A stretch of 64,000 bases of DNA from JALYXI01 sp963795835. GTDB lineage: Bacteria > Acidobacteriota > Terriglobia > Bryobacterales > Bryobacteraceae. Made by a program: the position numbers and the translations under genes. The DNA lies in the NCBI GenBank assembly GCA_963795835.1, contig CAWCJC010000006.1, positions 434,001-498,000 on the forward strand, in the 5' to 3' direction. The notes below the pieces were generated by a model that had not been told where the DNA came from, did not search any database, and saw only the letters and a list, made by a program, of their open reading frames with translations. Shown here in pieces: positions 37,669-46,310 of the stretch. Position 1 is the first letter of the stretch. Each line of letters begins with the position of its first letter.

Positions 37669-38518
37669 GGTGGTGTTCAGCGAGGAATGGCAAAAGGGCG
37701 GCCGCTACTTCCCCCGGGTACTGCCCGTGCGGGTAGTGACCCGCGTTTTCGATCATCTGGTAGCGGCCCAGCCCGGCCGGCAATAGCGCGACAATCGCAG
37801 CGGCTTCGGCCTCCGGGTCCGGGAAATCTGAATCATGACTGCCCATGATCACCAGAGCTGGGCAACGGACGTTGGCCAGTTGTGCGGCGGCGTCGACCGG
37901 CTTCGAGCTACCCATCTTCCGGGCCGCCTCCGCGCGTCCGGATTCGCGCAGGTTCATCTTGAGAGCCGCCAGCCATGCGTCCCAGTCCACGGGCTTGCGT
38001 CCTGGATACGCTAAATCGAGGTACTTCGACCAGGCCTCCAAGCTTCCGCCGAAGATGAAGCGCGCCAGCAGGAGCATACCGCGACGATAAGGCGCGTTGC
38101 GCAGAAGCGCAGTCAAGCTGATTTTCGGTGGGCGGGTGAACGGGTCAATCTCAACGATTGCTCTCACCAGATCCGGATTGGTAGCGGCCGCGATCGTCGC
38201 GGACCCGCCCGAAAAGGACTGCCCTACGATGGCAGCCGGGCCGCCCAGCTTACGGATGACCTGAATCAGATCACTGGCAGTATCGGCCCGACTGTAGGTG
38301 CGCCAGCCGGTGCTGGACTCGCCATGTCCCCGCAGGTCGACACTGGCGACGCGATAGCCCGCGTTGACGATCAGCGGCGCGAGGAAACGGTAGGTGCTCC
38401 GAGTATCGCCCATTCCCGGAGACAACACGACCAGCGGCCCATCTCCGGCCACATCGTAAGCGATGCGCCCGCCGGCGACGTCGAGAAATCCGGCTAGACT
38501 AGTTTGGTTATTAATCAT
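37661..38518 (-). CDS. Alpha/beta hydrolase
   Basis: 285 residues, cytoplasmic. Classic hydrolase fold: VVLSPGMGDTRSTYRFL, VDLRGHGESS, nucleophile Ser in VGQSFSGGSA, acid around GSHDSDFPDP, His in NAGHYPHG. Similar to haloperoxidase- or epoxide-hydrolase-like enzymes; substrate unknown. First gene of a two-gene operon with a TetR regulator. Confidence 0.9.
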   Translation of the reverse strand: MINNQTSLAGFLDVAGGRIAYDVAGDGPLVVLSPGMGDTRSTYRFLAPLIVNAGYRVASVDLRGHGESSTGWRTYSRADTASDLIQVIRKLGGPAAIVGQSFSGGSATIAAATNPDLVRAIVEIDPFTRPPKISLTALLRNAPYRRGMLLLARFIFGGSLEAWSKYLDLAYPGRKPVDWDAWLAALKMNLRESGRAEAARKMGSSKPVDAAAQLANVRCPALVIMGSHDSDFPDPEAEAAAIVALLPAGLGRYQMIENAGHYPHGQYPGEVAAALLPFLAEHHHA

Positions 38519-38527
38519 AACTAAAAG

Positions 38528-38542
38528 GTTATCATAGATAAC
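38528..38542. promoter_or_regulatory. Palindromic operator upstream of the hydrolase-TetR operon
   Basis: GTTATC-ATA-GATAAC, a perfect 6-3-6 palindrome, ends about 10 bases upstream of the hydrolase start. Such AT-rich palindromes near the start of a tetR-containing operon are typical autoregulatory operators. Confidence 0.6.
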
Positions 38543-38556
38543 TTACCGGTTGAGGT

Positions 38557-39078
38557 TCAGCGCTTTGATGGCGGGAATCGGACGTCTGCTTGCCGGCCAG
38601 GCAAGCTCGTTCTCGTCTCCGCCGGCACAGGATTGCGCTTGCTGTCGAAGGCGGCACGCGCGGTCTCTACCTCTTCGAGATGTTCCTCCGCCCATAGCCA
38701 AACGCCGCAGAAAGCCGCACTGAGGCTCAGGCCTAAATCCGTCAGGCGGTACTCCACCTTGGGGGGAATTACCGGATAGACGGTTCGTGCCACCAGGCCC
38801 TCGCGCTCCATCTGGCGAAGGGTCTGCGTGAGCATCTTGTAGCTGATGCCGGGAACCATTTCACTGAGCCGGGTGAATCGGACTTCGCCCCGCTCGGTGA
38901 GCACCTCGATGATCATCATCGTCCACTTATCGGCCACGCGGCCGATTAGCTCCGTCACCAAAGCTTCCACCCTCGGATCAGTCTGCTCCTGGGTTTCGCA
39001 CTGCGGGAGAGTTGGAACGGCAGCCCTCTTTGGATTCTTGGTTTTCAGCGCCACCTTGTTACTCTCCTTTTGGTTCAT
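38557..39078 (-). CDS. HxlR-family winged-helix regulator
   Basis: 173 residues (start 39078, or GTG 39054 which has AAGGAG nine bases upstream and removes eight residues). HxlR core: DKWTMMIIEVLTERGEVRFTRLSEMVPGISYKMLTQTLRQMEREGLVARTVYP, PPKVEYRLTDLG. These regulators respond to aldehydes, quinones or redox stress. Here the N-terminal extension and Cys in ETQ context may sense redox state. Divergent from the SDR gene at 39184, with 105 bases between. Confidence 0.9.
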   Translation of the reverse strand: MNQKESNKVALKTKNPKRAAVPTLPQCETQEQTDPRVEALVTELIGRVADKWTMMIIEVLTERGEVRFTRLSEMVPGISYKMLTQTLRQMEREGLVARTVYPVIPPKVEYRLTDLGLSLSAAFCGVWLWAEEHLEEVETARAAFDSKRNPVPAETRTSLPGRQADVRFPPSKR

Positions 39079-39183
39079 ATAAAACTATTAAGTGCCCTCT
39101 TCCCATGAGAGAGTGACAGCGCCATAATGCCATATAGGACGACTTCGCCGCAAGGCAGCGAGTCCTAAACGAGGAGAAACACC

Positions 39184-39909
39184 ATGAAAGTCCAAGATCG
39201 CGTAGTAATCGTTACCGGCGCTTCGTCGGGAATCGGGCTGGCAACAGCAATTGCTCTTTCTGAACGCGGTGCAAAGGTCGCCTTATTCGCTCGGAATAAC
39301 GAGGCCCTGCAAAAATTAGAGCAACAGCTTCCGGGCAGCTTGGCTGTCACGGTGGATATGACGGAGTTTGATCGCGTGCGGGAAGCGATCCGCGCCGTGC
39401 ATCAGCACTATGGCCGCATTGACGGGCTTGTAAACAATGCGGGGCGCAGCTACGCTGCTTCCGTAGAAGAGATTGAGCCGGCGCTCTTTGATGAAATCTT
39501 CCATCTGAACGTTTTGGGCCCAATTATCGCGATGCAAGCTGCAATTCCGCTGATGCGGGCTCAGGGTGGCGGCAGCATCGTGAACATTAATTCGGGAACC
39601 GCGTTCATGACCGTTCCGCAATACAGCGTGTACTCAGCTTCGAAGCGGGCGCTGCTTGGATTCAGTCTTACCGCGCGTGGCGAGTTGGAGAAAGATGGCA
39701 TCGTGGTGAGTGAGGTGTACCCATTCATTACCGCGACAAACTTCGGTAAGAACAGGATGGGGAATCCGACAGGTGGTGGCCCGGCTGCCAATTATGCCCA
39801 AGGTGACACGCCTGAATTCGTCGCCAGTCTTGTTCTCCAAGCCATCGAAGAAGGGCAGGCTCAATATTTCGCGAATGACCGTCTTCGGCAACTGGCCGGC
39901 ATAGCTTGA
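39184..39909 (+). CDS. Classical SDR oxidoreductase
   Basis: 241 residues. TGASSGIG, NNAGRS, Ser in NINSGTAF, Y-x3-K in YSASKRA. Preceded by GAGGAG. Likely NADP-dependent keto/aldehyde reductase, controlled by the divergent HxlR regulator. Followed 17 bases later by a second SDR in the same direction. Confidence 0.9.
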   Translation: MKVQDRVVIVTGASSGIGLATAIALSERGAKVALFARNNEALQKLEQQLPGSLAVTVDMTEFDRVREAIRAVHQHYGRIDGLVNNAGRSYAASVEEIEPALFDEIFHLNVLGPIIAMQAAIPLMRAQGGGSIVNINSGTAFMTVPQYSVYSASKRALLGFSLTARGELEKDGIVVSEVYPFITATNFGKNRMGNPTGGGPAANYAQGDTPEFVASLVLQAIEEGQAQYFANDRLRQLAGIA

Positions 39910-39926
39910 CCCGGAAAGGAACAACC

Positions 39927-40694
39927 ATGAGACTGACTGGAAGAACGATTCTGATCACCGGCGGCACAAGCGGGATCGGACTTGAACTCGCGAAGCAACT
40001 CATCGCGCAACGAAACACGGTCCTGATCACAGGCCGAGATGCAGAACGGCTGGCCGCGACGAAAGCGAAGCTACCTGTTCAGACTTACGTCTGCGACGCA
40101 GGGAATCCGGCCGACATTCGAAACTTGCAGAGTACGATCGCTGCAGAATTTCCCAAGCTCGACACGCTGATCAACAACGCCGGGATTATGCGCAACCTGA
40201 ACCTCAACCAGCCGCACGAACTGAAGGACGTTACTCTGGAACTCGCGATTAATCTGTGTGGGCCCGTTCAGATGGTCCAGGCGTTTCTGCCGCAGCTTAA
40301 GACCTGCCCGGACGCTTTGATTGTGAATGTGTCCTCAGGCTTGGCCTTTGTCCCCTTTCCGCTATCGCCCGTTTACAGCGCGGCTAAAGCCGGCCTGCAC
40401 GCTTATACCCGCTGCCTTCGTGCGCAGTTGGCGCACACCAGCGTCCGGGTGGTGGAGCTGGCGCCTCCCGGTACGGAGACCCCGTTGCTCCGCGGCGAAT
40501 TCAAGAAAGAGATGAAGGGCCAAAAAGGCATGGATGTGCGGGCTCTTGTTACGAAAGCGATATCAGGGATCGAATCGGGCAAGAAAGAGATTCGTCCCGG
40601 GATTAGCAATGTGCTGTACGTCTTGAGCCGGGTTGCTCCGCGGGTTCCTTTTGGGCAGATGGTGAAGATGCTGCCGGCTGCGGTCAGGGCTTAG
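39927..40694 (+). CDS. Classical SDR oxidoreductase (DltE/YdfG-like)
   Basis: 255 residues from ATG 39927 with AAAGGA upstream; a TTG at 39906 is in frame but overlaps the previous stop. TGGTSGIGLELAKQL, NNAGIM, Ser in NVSSGLAF, Y-x3-K in YSAAKAG. Resembles DltE-like oxidoreductases. Probably cotranscribed with the SDR ahead of it; converges on the next SDR gene. Confidence 0.9.
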   Translation: MRLTGRTILITGGTSGIGLELAKQLIAQRNTVLITGRDAERLAATKAKLPVQTYVCDAGNPADIRNLQSTIAAEFPKLDTLINNAGIMRNLNLNQPHELKDVTLELAINLCGPVQMVQAFLPQLKTCPDALIVNVSSGLAFVPFPLSPVYSAAKAGLHAYTRCLRAQLAHTSVRVVELAPPGTETPLLRGEFKKEMKGQKGMDVRALVTKAISGIESGKKEIRPGISNVLYVLSRVAPRVPFGQMVKMLPAAVRA

Positions 40695-40709
40695 CCGTTC
40701 AAGGCACTC

Positions 40710-41444
40710 TTACCAGGGGATCTCTCCCCCGGTTTCGAGGAACTTGCCCGTGACGGGCGGATCGAGAAGGGCGACACGGACGATCTCCGCGGCTCCTTCT
40801 TCTATTGTCTGAGAACCGCTGTTCCCGTTCAAATCCGTGGCTGTGTAACCCGGATTGACGGAGTTTACGGCGATCTTACCGTCGCGGAATTCGTAGGCCA
40901 ATTGAACGGTTAACATATTCAATGCAGCCTTTGAAGCGCAGTAGCCCAGCACTTTGACCGGCGCATACTTCCATTTCGTATCGGTCTGTTGACTGATAGA
41001 GCCGAGTTCGCTCGAGACGTTTATGATTTGAGCCTGCGGCGCAGCCAAGAGAAGCGGAAGCATCGCCTGTGTGACCGCAACAGTGCCTACGAAGTTGGTC
41101 TGCATGATTTTACTCACGGCCTCAGGATGGACCTTGCTGGGCGGCCCATCGCCCTGAGCTACTATGGCAGCGTTATTGATGAGGAGGTCGAGTTTCCTGA
41201 ACTGGTTCCGAATCGTTTCTGCGGCAGTGACCGCGGTCTCTGGCAGGTCGAGGTCAATGTGAAGGAACTGCACATCGAGACCTTCGGCCTGGAGTCTTGC
41301 GACTGCCTGCCTGCCAAGCTCTTCGTTTCGCGCGGCGGCGAGAACTGTCCACCCGGCCTTCGCGATCTGGCGAGCTACCTCGAAACCGATGCCTTTGTTG
41401 GCACCTGTAATCAGCGCCACTTTCGTTGTTTCTTGCATGTTCAT
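40710..41444 (-). CDS. SDR oxidoreductase, carbonyl-reductase-like
   Basis: 244 residues. TGANKGIGFEVARQIAKAG, NNAAIV, Ser in NVSSELGS, Y-x3-K in YCASKAA, NPGYTATDLN, all features of plant-type and bacterial carbonyl reductases. AGGAG precedes the ATG by 6 bases. Lies 26 bases after the QorB-like gene on the same strand, so the two probably form an operon. Confidence 0.92.
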   Translation of the reverse strand: MNMQETTKVALITGANKGIGFEVARQIAKAGWTVLAAARNEELGRQAVARLQAEGLDVQFLHIDLDLPETAVTAAETIRNQFRKLDLLINNAAIVAQGDGPPSKVHPEAVSKIMQTNFVGTVAVTQAMLPLLLAAPQAQIINVSSELGSISQQTDTKWKYAPVKVLGYCASKAALNMLTVQLAYEFRDGKIAVNSVNPGYTATDLNGNSGSQTIEEGAAEIVRVALLDPPVTGKFLETGGEIPW

Positions 41445-41469
41445 CTCCTAGTTAGATTTTGTCGCGCTT

Positions 41470-42327
41470 TCATCTGAGAAAGCCGGTCAAGAGTTCCTGC
41501 ATCCCGGTGGGAGAGCGGCCAAGCAGACGCTCCAGAGTTGGGTCGATCACTGCGAACTCGCCCGCACGGCTCGCGCTGTATAGACTTCCAATTCCTTTGG
41601 CCAACGACTCGGAGACACCATGTGATAACAGCCGGGTGAGGTACTCTTCATCGCTAATCGTTTCCCTTTCCACGGTACGGCCAAGAATGTTCGTGGCGAT
41701 TTTGGCGATAGCGGCGAAATCCAGGGCTTGCGAGCTAGTCAAGGGCGGCGAGATGCCATCGAACAAGCCTGGCTCAGTGAGCGCCGCGGCAGCCACTTCC
41801 GCCAGATCGGCGCGCGCCGTCCAGGAGACCGGTCCATCAGCAGGCAGCGCGATCTTTCCCGTCTCTCTGATGCCTCCCATTTGCGGGAGCGCCGATTCCG
41901 CATAGAAGCCGTTTCGCAGGGATAGGTAGGGCACGCCAGACGATTCGAGCAGCGCTTCCGTCGCGGCGTGATCCCGGCAGGGCGCAAAGGCGGACGACGG
42001 ATTCGCTCCCTGGTGACTGGTGTAGAGAATGCGTTTGACACCGGCGCTCCTGGCCGCCCCAATCGCGTTCTGATGCTGCCGGACCGCCTCTTCCCCCATC
42101 TTGTTCACGGAAACAATGAGCACCTGTTCAGCCCCCTCGAAAGCCTGAAGCAAGCCGGCGGGATCTGAGAAGTCACCCTTAGACACACGAATGCCCTGCT
42201 GCTTGAGGTCTTCCGCTTTCTCCGGTTCCCGCACGCTGATGCCGATCTGAGCGCCGGGAAGCCTCTTGAGAAGATTCTTCACGACGAGCCGGCCCAACGC
42301 TCCGGTAGCACCTGTGATGACGATCAT
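41470..42327 (-). CDS. NmrA/QorB-like NAD(P)H:quinone oxidoreductase
   Basis: 285 residues. Rossmann TGATGALGRLVVKNLL, LYTSHQGAN, LRNGFYAE, SWTARADLAEVAAAAL resemble YtfG/QorB, which reduces quinones with NADPH. Divergent from a TetR-family gene with 89 bases between, containing two TGTTA/AACA repeats. The TetR is broken, so the repression may be lost. Confidence 0.88.
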   Translation of the reverse strand: MIVITGATGALGRLVVKNLLKRLPGAQIGISVREPEKAEDLKQQGIRVSKGDFSDPAGLLQAFEGAEQVLIVSVNKMGEEAVRQHQNAIGAARSAGVKRILYTSHQGANPSSAFAPCRDHAATEALLESSGVPYLSLRNGFYAESALPQMGGIRETGKIALPADGPVSWTARADLAEVAAAALTEPGLFDGISPPLTSSQALDFAAIAKIATNILGRTVERETISDEEYLTRLLSHGVSESLAKGIGSLYSASRAGEFAVIDPTLERLLGRSPTGMQELLTGFLR

Positions 42328-42353
42328 GGGTTTCTCCTCTGCACGCGAGTCTG

Positions 42354-42392
42354 TGTTACCGCTGAAACAGCTTTATGTTACCTACGCTAACA
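42354..42392. promoter_or_regulatory. Tandem TetR-like operators in the qorB-like/tetR intergenic region
   Basis: A 17-base palindrome TGTTA-N7-TAACA at 42376-42392 and a looser copy TGTT-N8-AACA at 42354-42369 have centres about 22 bases apart, two helical turns. The spacing and position between divergent promoters fit a TetR autorepression site. Confidence 0.45.
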
Positions 42393-42416
42393 CGATATCC
42401 AGGAAAAGGATAGCCA

Positions 42417-43143
42417 ATGGGAGCCACGACCTCAATCGAGGGCAAAGAGAAAGTCGTGGAGGGCATGCGGGAGCGCATCCTGGCCGCTGCCCTGGACCTG
42501 CTCAATACAGGCGGGCGCGATGCGCTGACGACGCGGGCTGTTGCAGAAGCAGCCGGAGTGCAGCCGCTGAATGTTTCGCGACAAGGAAGGCATGCTCGAA
42601 GCGCTGGCCGAACACGGTTTCGCGCGCTATCTTGCCCGGAAGCGACATAGACGTATCCAAGGAGATCCGGTAGAGGCACTACGCCGAGGGTGGGATCAAC
42701 ACGTCGAGTTCGGTCTGCAGCATCCCATGCTCTACCTTTTGATGTATGCAGAGCCGCGCGACGGGAATCAATCCGGGGCGGCGGCTCTCGCGTTCTCGAT
42801 GCTACGGAAAAGCATGGCGCTGGTCGCTGTAGCAGGGCGCCTTAAGGTCGCGGAGGAGCGTGCCGTCAGCCTCTACCATGCTGCCGCAGTCGGGGTCGTT
42901 CTGTTCCTGCTCAACTCTCCGGAGAATGCGAGGGACCTCACGGTCTCCAAGATGATGCGCGAAGCTGCTCTCGCGGCAATCACCACACAGGCGGAGGATC
43001 GATTGCCGGAGTCGCCCGGGCTGAAGGCGGCCATTACGCTTCGCGCTGTGCTGGACCGGGGGGAGTTGTTCTCAGAGGCCGAAGGGGCGCTGCTGCGGGA
43101 ATGGCTTAGCCGGGTCATAACGCAGGGAACTCCAATCGAGTAG
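42417..43143 (+). pseudogene. TetR-family regulator with damaged DNA-recognition helix
   Basis: N-terminal half (MRERILAAALDLLNTGGRDALTTRAVAEAAGVQP) and C-terminal half (FRDKEGMLEALAEHGFARYLARKRH, LYLLMYAEPR) are in different frames joined near 42565-42575. Family members carry about six residues (PTIYRQ-like) between VQP and F-x-DK; here only seven bases remain, so an 11-base deletion is the simplest reading. That removes the recognition helix and shifts the frame. The product would not bind DNA normally. The ligand domain is otherwise well preserved, so loss is recent. Confidence 0.8.
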
Positions 43144-43227
43144 TTCTCTGTTCCGGAACCCTTGACCGCCATTCAATTCGCTAACATCGCCGCACACGCA
43201 AGACCCATTGTGATTTAACAATGAGAT

Positions 43228-44256
43228 ATGAATGAGCGCGTTTCTCCTTACGTCCTTACAAACGAGAATAGTCCGGCGTTCTGGCTGAACGACAATCTCT
43301 GGATGCCTTTGGCCGGTAGCTTCCTTACGAACGGGAACCTCTGCTTCATCGAGCAGGTCTGCGGAACCGGCATCGGTGGGCCGCCAACCCATAGCCACCC
43401 TTCTGACGAGGGCCTGTACATACTGGAGGGCCGTTGCACTTTCCACGCTGGAGGCGAAACCGTCGAAGCCGGACCGGGCACTCTGGTTTCCGTGCCCCGG
43501 TTCGTGGAACACAGCTTCACCGTGGATACCCCAAATTCACGGCTCCTGAATTTCTATTCGCCAGGTGGCTTCGAGATGCTGCTCATGAGTCTGGCAACCC
43601 CCGCGGAGGAGCGCAAACCGCCCGTTCCGGGCTCTATTCCGATGCCTCCACGTTGGATGGTCGAAGAGTGCTCTCGAGAGTTCGGCCAGATCCCCGGTCC
43701 ATCGCTTCCGTTTGCAGATCCGCCCACGAAGGAAAACAGGGCGACAAGGCCGAGTACCGTGAATCCAGTCAAGCCTTTCGGGATCAGCACAAACGAGGCT
43801 CCGGCCTACTGGTCGCAAGGAATTCTATGGACCATTCTGGCGAGTGCCGAGCAAACGGGTGGCTCGTATTCACTGATGGAGGAACTCTGTCCCAAACATT
43901 CCGGACCGCCGCCTCACACGCATGAACAGGATGAGGCGATCTATGTGATAGACGGGGAGCTTACGATGATCCTTGGCGCCGCAGAGATCCGTGCGAAGTC
44001 TGGAGCGCTTGCGTATATTCCCGCTCGATGTGTGCACAGCTTTCGGATCGATTCGGACCAAGCGCGGCTGCTCAACTTCTACCTGCCCGGGGGATTTGAA
44101 CAGGTCATCACAGAGTTCGGCGTACCGGCGAAGTCGCGCGTGATTCCGCCACCGGACGTGAAGTCGCCGGGGACCCCTGAGCAGATGCAAGCGCTATTCC
44201 GGAGGGTAGGGATGAACACTGTTGCGCTACCCGATGCGCTGCGCAACCAGCGGTAA
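43228..44256 (+). CDS. Bicupin protein (quercetin dioxygenase-like)
   Basis: 342 residues, two cupin domains. Cupin 1 (about 40-130): PPTHSHPSDEGLYILEGRCTFHAGG. Cupin 2 (about 205-310): PPPHTHEQDEAIYVIDGELTMILG. Each has the H-x-H-x(4)-E metal ligand set and a later His (EHSF, VHSF). Internal duplication of the same unit (both start PYV/PFGI, NEN/NEA, LLNFY.PGGFE). Could be a metal dioxygenase or isomerase; substrate unknown. Confidence 0.88.
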   Translation: MNERVSPYVLTNENSPAFWLNDNLWMPLAGSFLTNGNLCFIEQVCGTGIGGPPTHSHPSDEGLYILEGRCTFHAGGETVEAGPGTLVSVPRFVEHSFTVDTPNSRLLNFYSPGGFEMLLMSLATPAEERKPPVPGSIPMPPRWMVEECSREFGQIPGPSLPFADPPTKENRATRPSTVNPVKPFGISTNEAPAYWSQGILWTILASAEQTGGSYSLMEELCPKHSGPPPHTHEQDEAIYVIDGELTMILGAAEIRAKSGALAYIPARCVHSFRIDSDQARLLNFYLPGGFEQVITEFGVPAKSRVIPPPDVKSPGTPEQMQALFRRVGMNTVALPDALRNQR

Positions 44257-44376
44257 AGAACTGCCCCAAATCCTCACGGGAGGGAAGATCAGCGAAGTCT
44301 GACTTCGCTTTCTGATGATGGCGTCGGACATTGTCGAGTTGTCGTGTGGTACCAGCGCTGACCGAATATATGGTAG

Positions 44377-44673
44377 GTAGTCGAGCGCGACCTGGCCCAA
44401 ATGGAGCTGCCATACGTTAATCTGCCTTGGCTGGGAGCGAGTCTCACGCCAGTTGAGAAGCACACGCCCGAGATGAAGGACTTGCTGATCCTGTCTAATG
44501 AAATGGTTGACGAGCTGCTCGCTGCCGATCACATCGTGATTAGCACACGGGTTTTAGGCACACCGATATCGGAAGGTGCGCGACCATCTCTAGTTTTGGA
44601 AGCCGCAAGCGTGGGGCGGATGGGATTCATCGTGTCCGATCTTCAGCGCTCCATGGACTTTTATGGGGAGTGA
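44377..44673 (+). pseudogene. Remnant of FMN-dependent azoreductase joined to a glyoxalase-like fragment
   Basis: From 44377 the frame reads VVERDLAQMELPYVNLPWLGASLTP, then EMKDLLILSNEMVDELLAADHIVIST, the middle of an AzoR/AcpD-type flavodoxin-fold reductase. The N-terminus is lost behind an in-frame stop, and after VIST similarity ends. The last residues VGRMGFIVSDLQRSMDFYGE look like the start of a VOC/glyoxalase domain that also ends at once. Two decayed genes fused by deletion is the simplest explanation; no mobile element is visible beside them. Confidence 0.65.
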
Positions 44674-44713
44674 TCGGCCTGGATCTTTTGTCCCAGACGC
44701 CTCACGCTGGTTG

Positions 44714-44756
44714 GTTGACACTGTACACTTATTTAACTATAGTTGACAGTGTCAAC
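44714..44756 (+). promoter_or_regulatory. Sigma-70-type promoter with two overlapping operators
   Basis: TTGACA at 44715-44720 and TATAGT at 44738-44743 are separated by exactly 17 bases: a near-consensus promoter. GTTGACA-G-TGTCAAC (44742-44756) is a perfect 7-1-7 palindrome starting at the end of the -10, and GTTGACACTGTACAC (44714-44728) is an imperfect copy over the -35, centres 28 bases apart. The outer arms also form an 11-base inverted repeat. Likely repressed by the TetR encoded at 45678-46310. Confidence 0.75.
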
Positions 44757-44772
44757 CTACAGGAGGTTCGAT

Positions 44773-45741
44773 ATGCCCACAGTTCTAATCACAGGGGGTC
44801 ACGCCGGTATCGGGTTTGAGTGCGCGAGGCAACTGGCTTCCCGTTCGCGCTGCAACCTGGTCCTTGCCGGACGAAGTGTAGATCGGATGGAGCCCGCGGC
44901 ACAGCAGCTCCGGACGAGCTACGGCGTAAAGGTCACGACGTTGAAGCTGGATACATCCTCGCTCGCGTCGGTCAGAGAGGCCGCGGCGCAGCTCCGAGAG
45001 CTAATCGACAGCGGCAAAGTAGATTCGTTCGATGCACTTTTGTGCAATGCCGGTGGCAGACACAATGGGCCGACAACCTTCAGCCCCGATGGCTACGAAA
45101 CGACGTTCGCGACCAACTGTCTCGGGCATTTCCTTCTTGTAGAGCTGCTCGTGGATCGCATGGCGGACGGAGGACGCATCGTGTTCACCGCAAGCGGGAC
45201 GCATGACCCCGATACAACAGATGGAAAGATGGTTGGCAAAGTGGTTGAGCCGGACGCGATCGCACTTGCGAATGATGGAAAAGACGGCAAGAAACCGCTG
45301 TCTGCGGGGATACGCTACTCCACCTCAAAGCTCTGTACCATTCTTTATGCGTATGAATTACACCGCAGGTTACGGCGCGCCGGCAGCTCGATCGCGTCGA
45401 TTGCCTTCGACCCTGGATCCATCCCTGAGACGGGACTGCTGAGAACGATGCCCAAGCCTGTGCAGTGGCTTGCGAAGACCTCCCTGATGAAGGCGGTCAT
45501 GAAGCGCATGGGCGTAACGCAAGGCTCAGTCGGTTTCTCTGGGGCCTCCCTCGCGCAAATTGCAGTGGATCCCCGGTACGCAAACGCATCCGGTAAGTAT
45601 CTTCAATCGAACGATGGCGCATTAAACGAGACGCGATCCTCTAAGATGTCCTATGACGAACAGAGGGCAGCCAAACTATGGAACGATTCCAGAACGCTCG
45701 TCCGGCTGCAGCCAAGCGAAGAGTCAGTTCAGCTAAGGTGA
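44773..45741 (+). CDS. SDR oxidoreductase, retinol-dehydrogenase-like
   Basis: 322 residues from ATG 44773 with AGGAGG six bases upstream; an earlier TTG lies in the operator. TGGHAGIGFECARQL, CNAGGR, ATNCLGHFLLVELL, Ser in TASGTHD, Y-x3-K in YSTSKLC. Resembles retinol/protochlorophyllide-type SDRs. Overlaps the tetR gene by 64 bases, so both belong to one transcript driven by the promoter at 44714-44756. Confidence 0.9.
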   Translation: MPTVLITGGHAGIGFECARQLASRSRCNLVLAGRSVDRMEPAAQQLRTSYGVKVTTLKLDTSSLASVREAAAQLRELIDSGKVDSFDALLCNAGGRHNGPTTFSPDGYETTFATNCLGHFLLVELLVDRMADGGRIVFTASGTHDPDTTDGKMVGKVVEPDAIALANDGKDGKKPLSAGIRYSTSKLCTILYAYELHRRLRRAGSSIASIAFDPGSIPETGLLRTMPKPVQWLAKTSLMKAVMKRMGVTQGSVGFSGASLAQIAVDPRYANASGKYLQSNDGALNETRSSKMSYDEQRAAKLWNDSRTLVRLQPSEESVQLR

Positions 45742-46310
45742 CGACGGATCAGAAACTGATTCTTGCTGCGACCGCGCTGCTTGATTCCGGTGGCGAAGAC
45801 GCCGTGACGCTACGCGCGGTGGGCCATGCCTCTGGAATCTCTCATAACGCTCCTTACAAGCATTTCGAAAGTCGCGATGCGTTGTTGGCTGCCGTTGCCA
45901 CCAGAGACTTCGTAATCATGGCGGACGCTTTCAAAGCTGTCGGTAAGAGCTCCGCAAAGCCAGCCACGAAATTGATGAAGGCGCTCAAGGTGGTGGTGGA
46001 TTTCAGCGTAGAACATCCGGCACGCTACAGGCTCCTCTTTCACGATCCAGCCATCGCCGCACAGAAGGGTGAACTGGAGAAAAATGCTTTCGCAGCATTC
46101 GCCGAATTTGTCTTGATCGTCCAGGAATGTCAGGCAGCGCAGTCACTGCCCGACGTTCCGACAACCACGGTTGCTGGACTATTATTTGCCACAATGCACG
46201 GCTTGATCGCTCTCGAAGCGAGCGGTAGAATGCACGCAGAAAAGGGGCTTTCCGGCGTGCAGAGCGGGTTGACAACGCTGGTTCGCCTCTTGTCACCGCC
46301 AGGGAACTGA
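45678..46310 (+). CDS. TetR-family regulator with TetR_C_13/WHG domain
   Basis: 210 residues. HTH at about 27-67 (LILAATALLDSGGEDAVTLRAVGHASGISHNAPYKHFESRDALLAAVA), then WHG-like C-terminal domain (VVVDFSVEHPARYRLLFHDP, FATMHGLIALEASG). Long basic N-terminal extension of about 22 residues. Encoded overlapping the SDR and likely binds the tandem palindromes upstream of that gene. The 214 bases after it (46311-46524) hold nothing recognisable. Confidence 0.9.
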   Translation: MERFQNARPAAAKRRVSSAKVTTDQKLILAATALLDSGGEDAVTLRAVGHASGISHNAPYKHFESRDALLAAVATRDFVIMADAFKAVGKSSAKPATKLMKALKVVVDFSVEHPARYRLLFHDPAIAAQKGELEKNAFAAFAEFVLIVQECQAAQSLPDVPTTTVAGLLFATMHGLIALEASGRMHAEKGLSGVQSGLTTLVRLLSPPGN

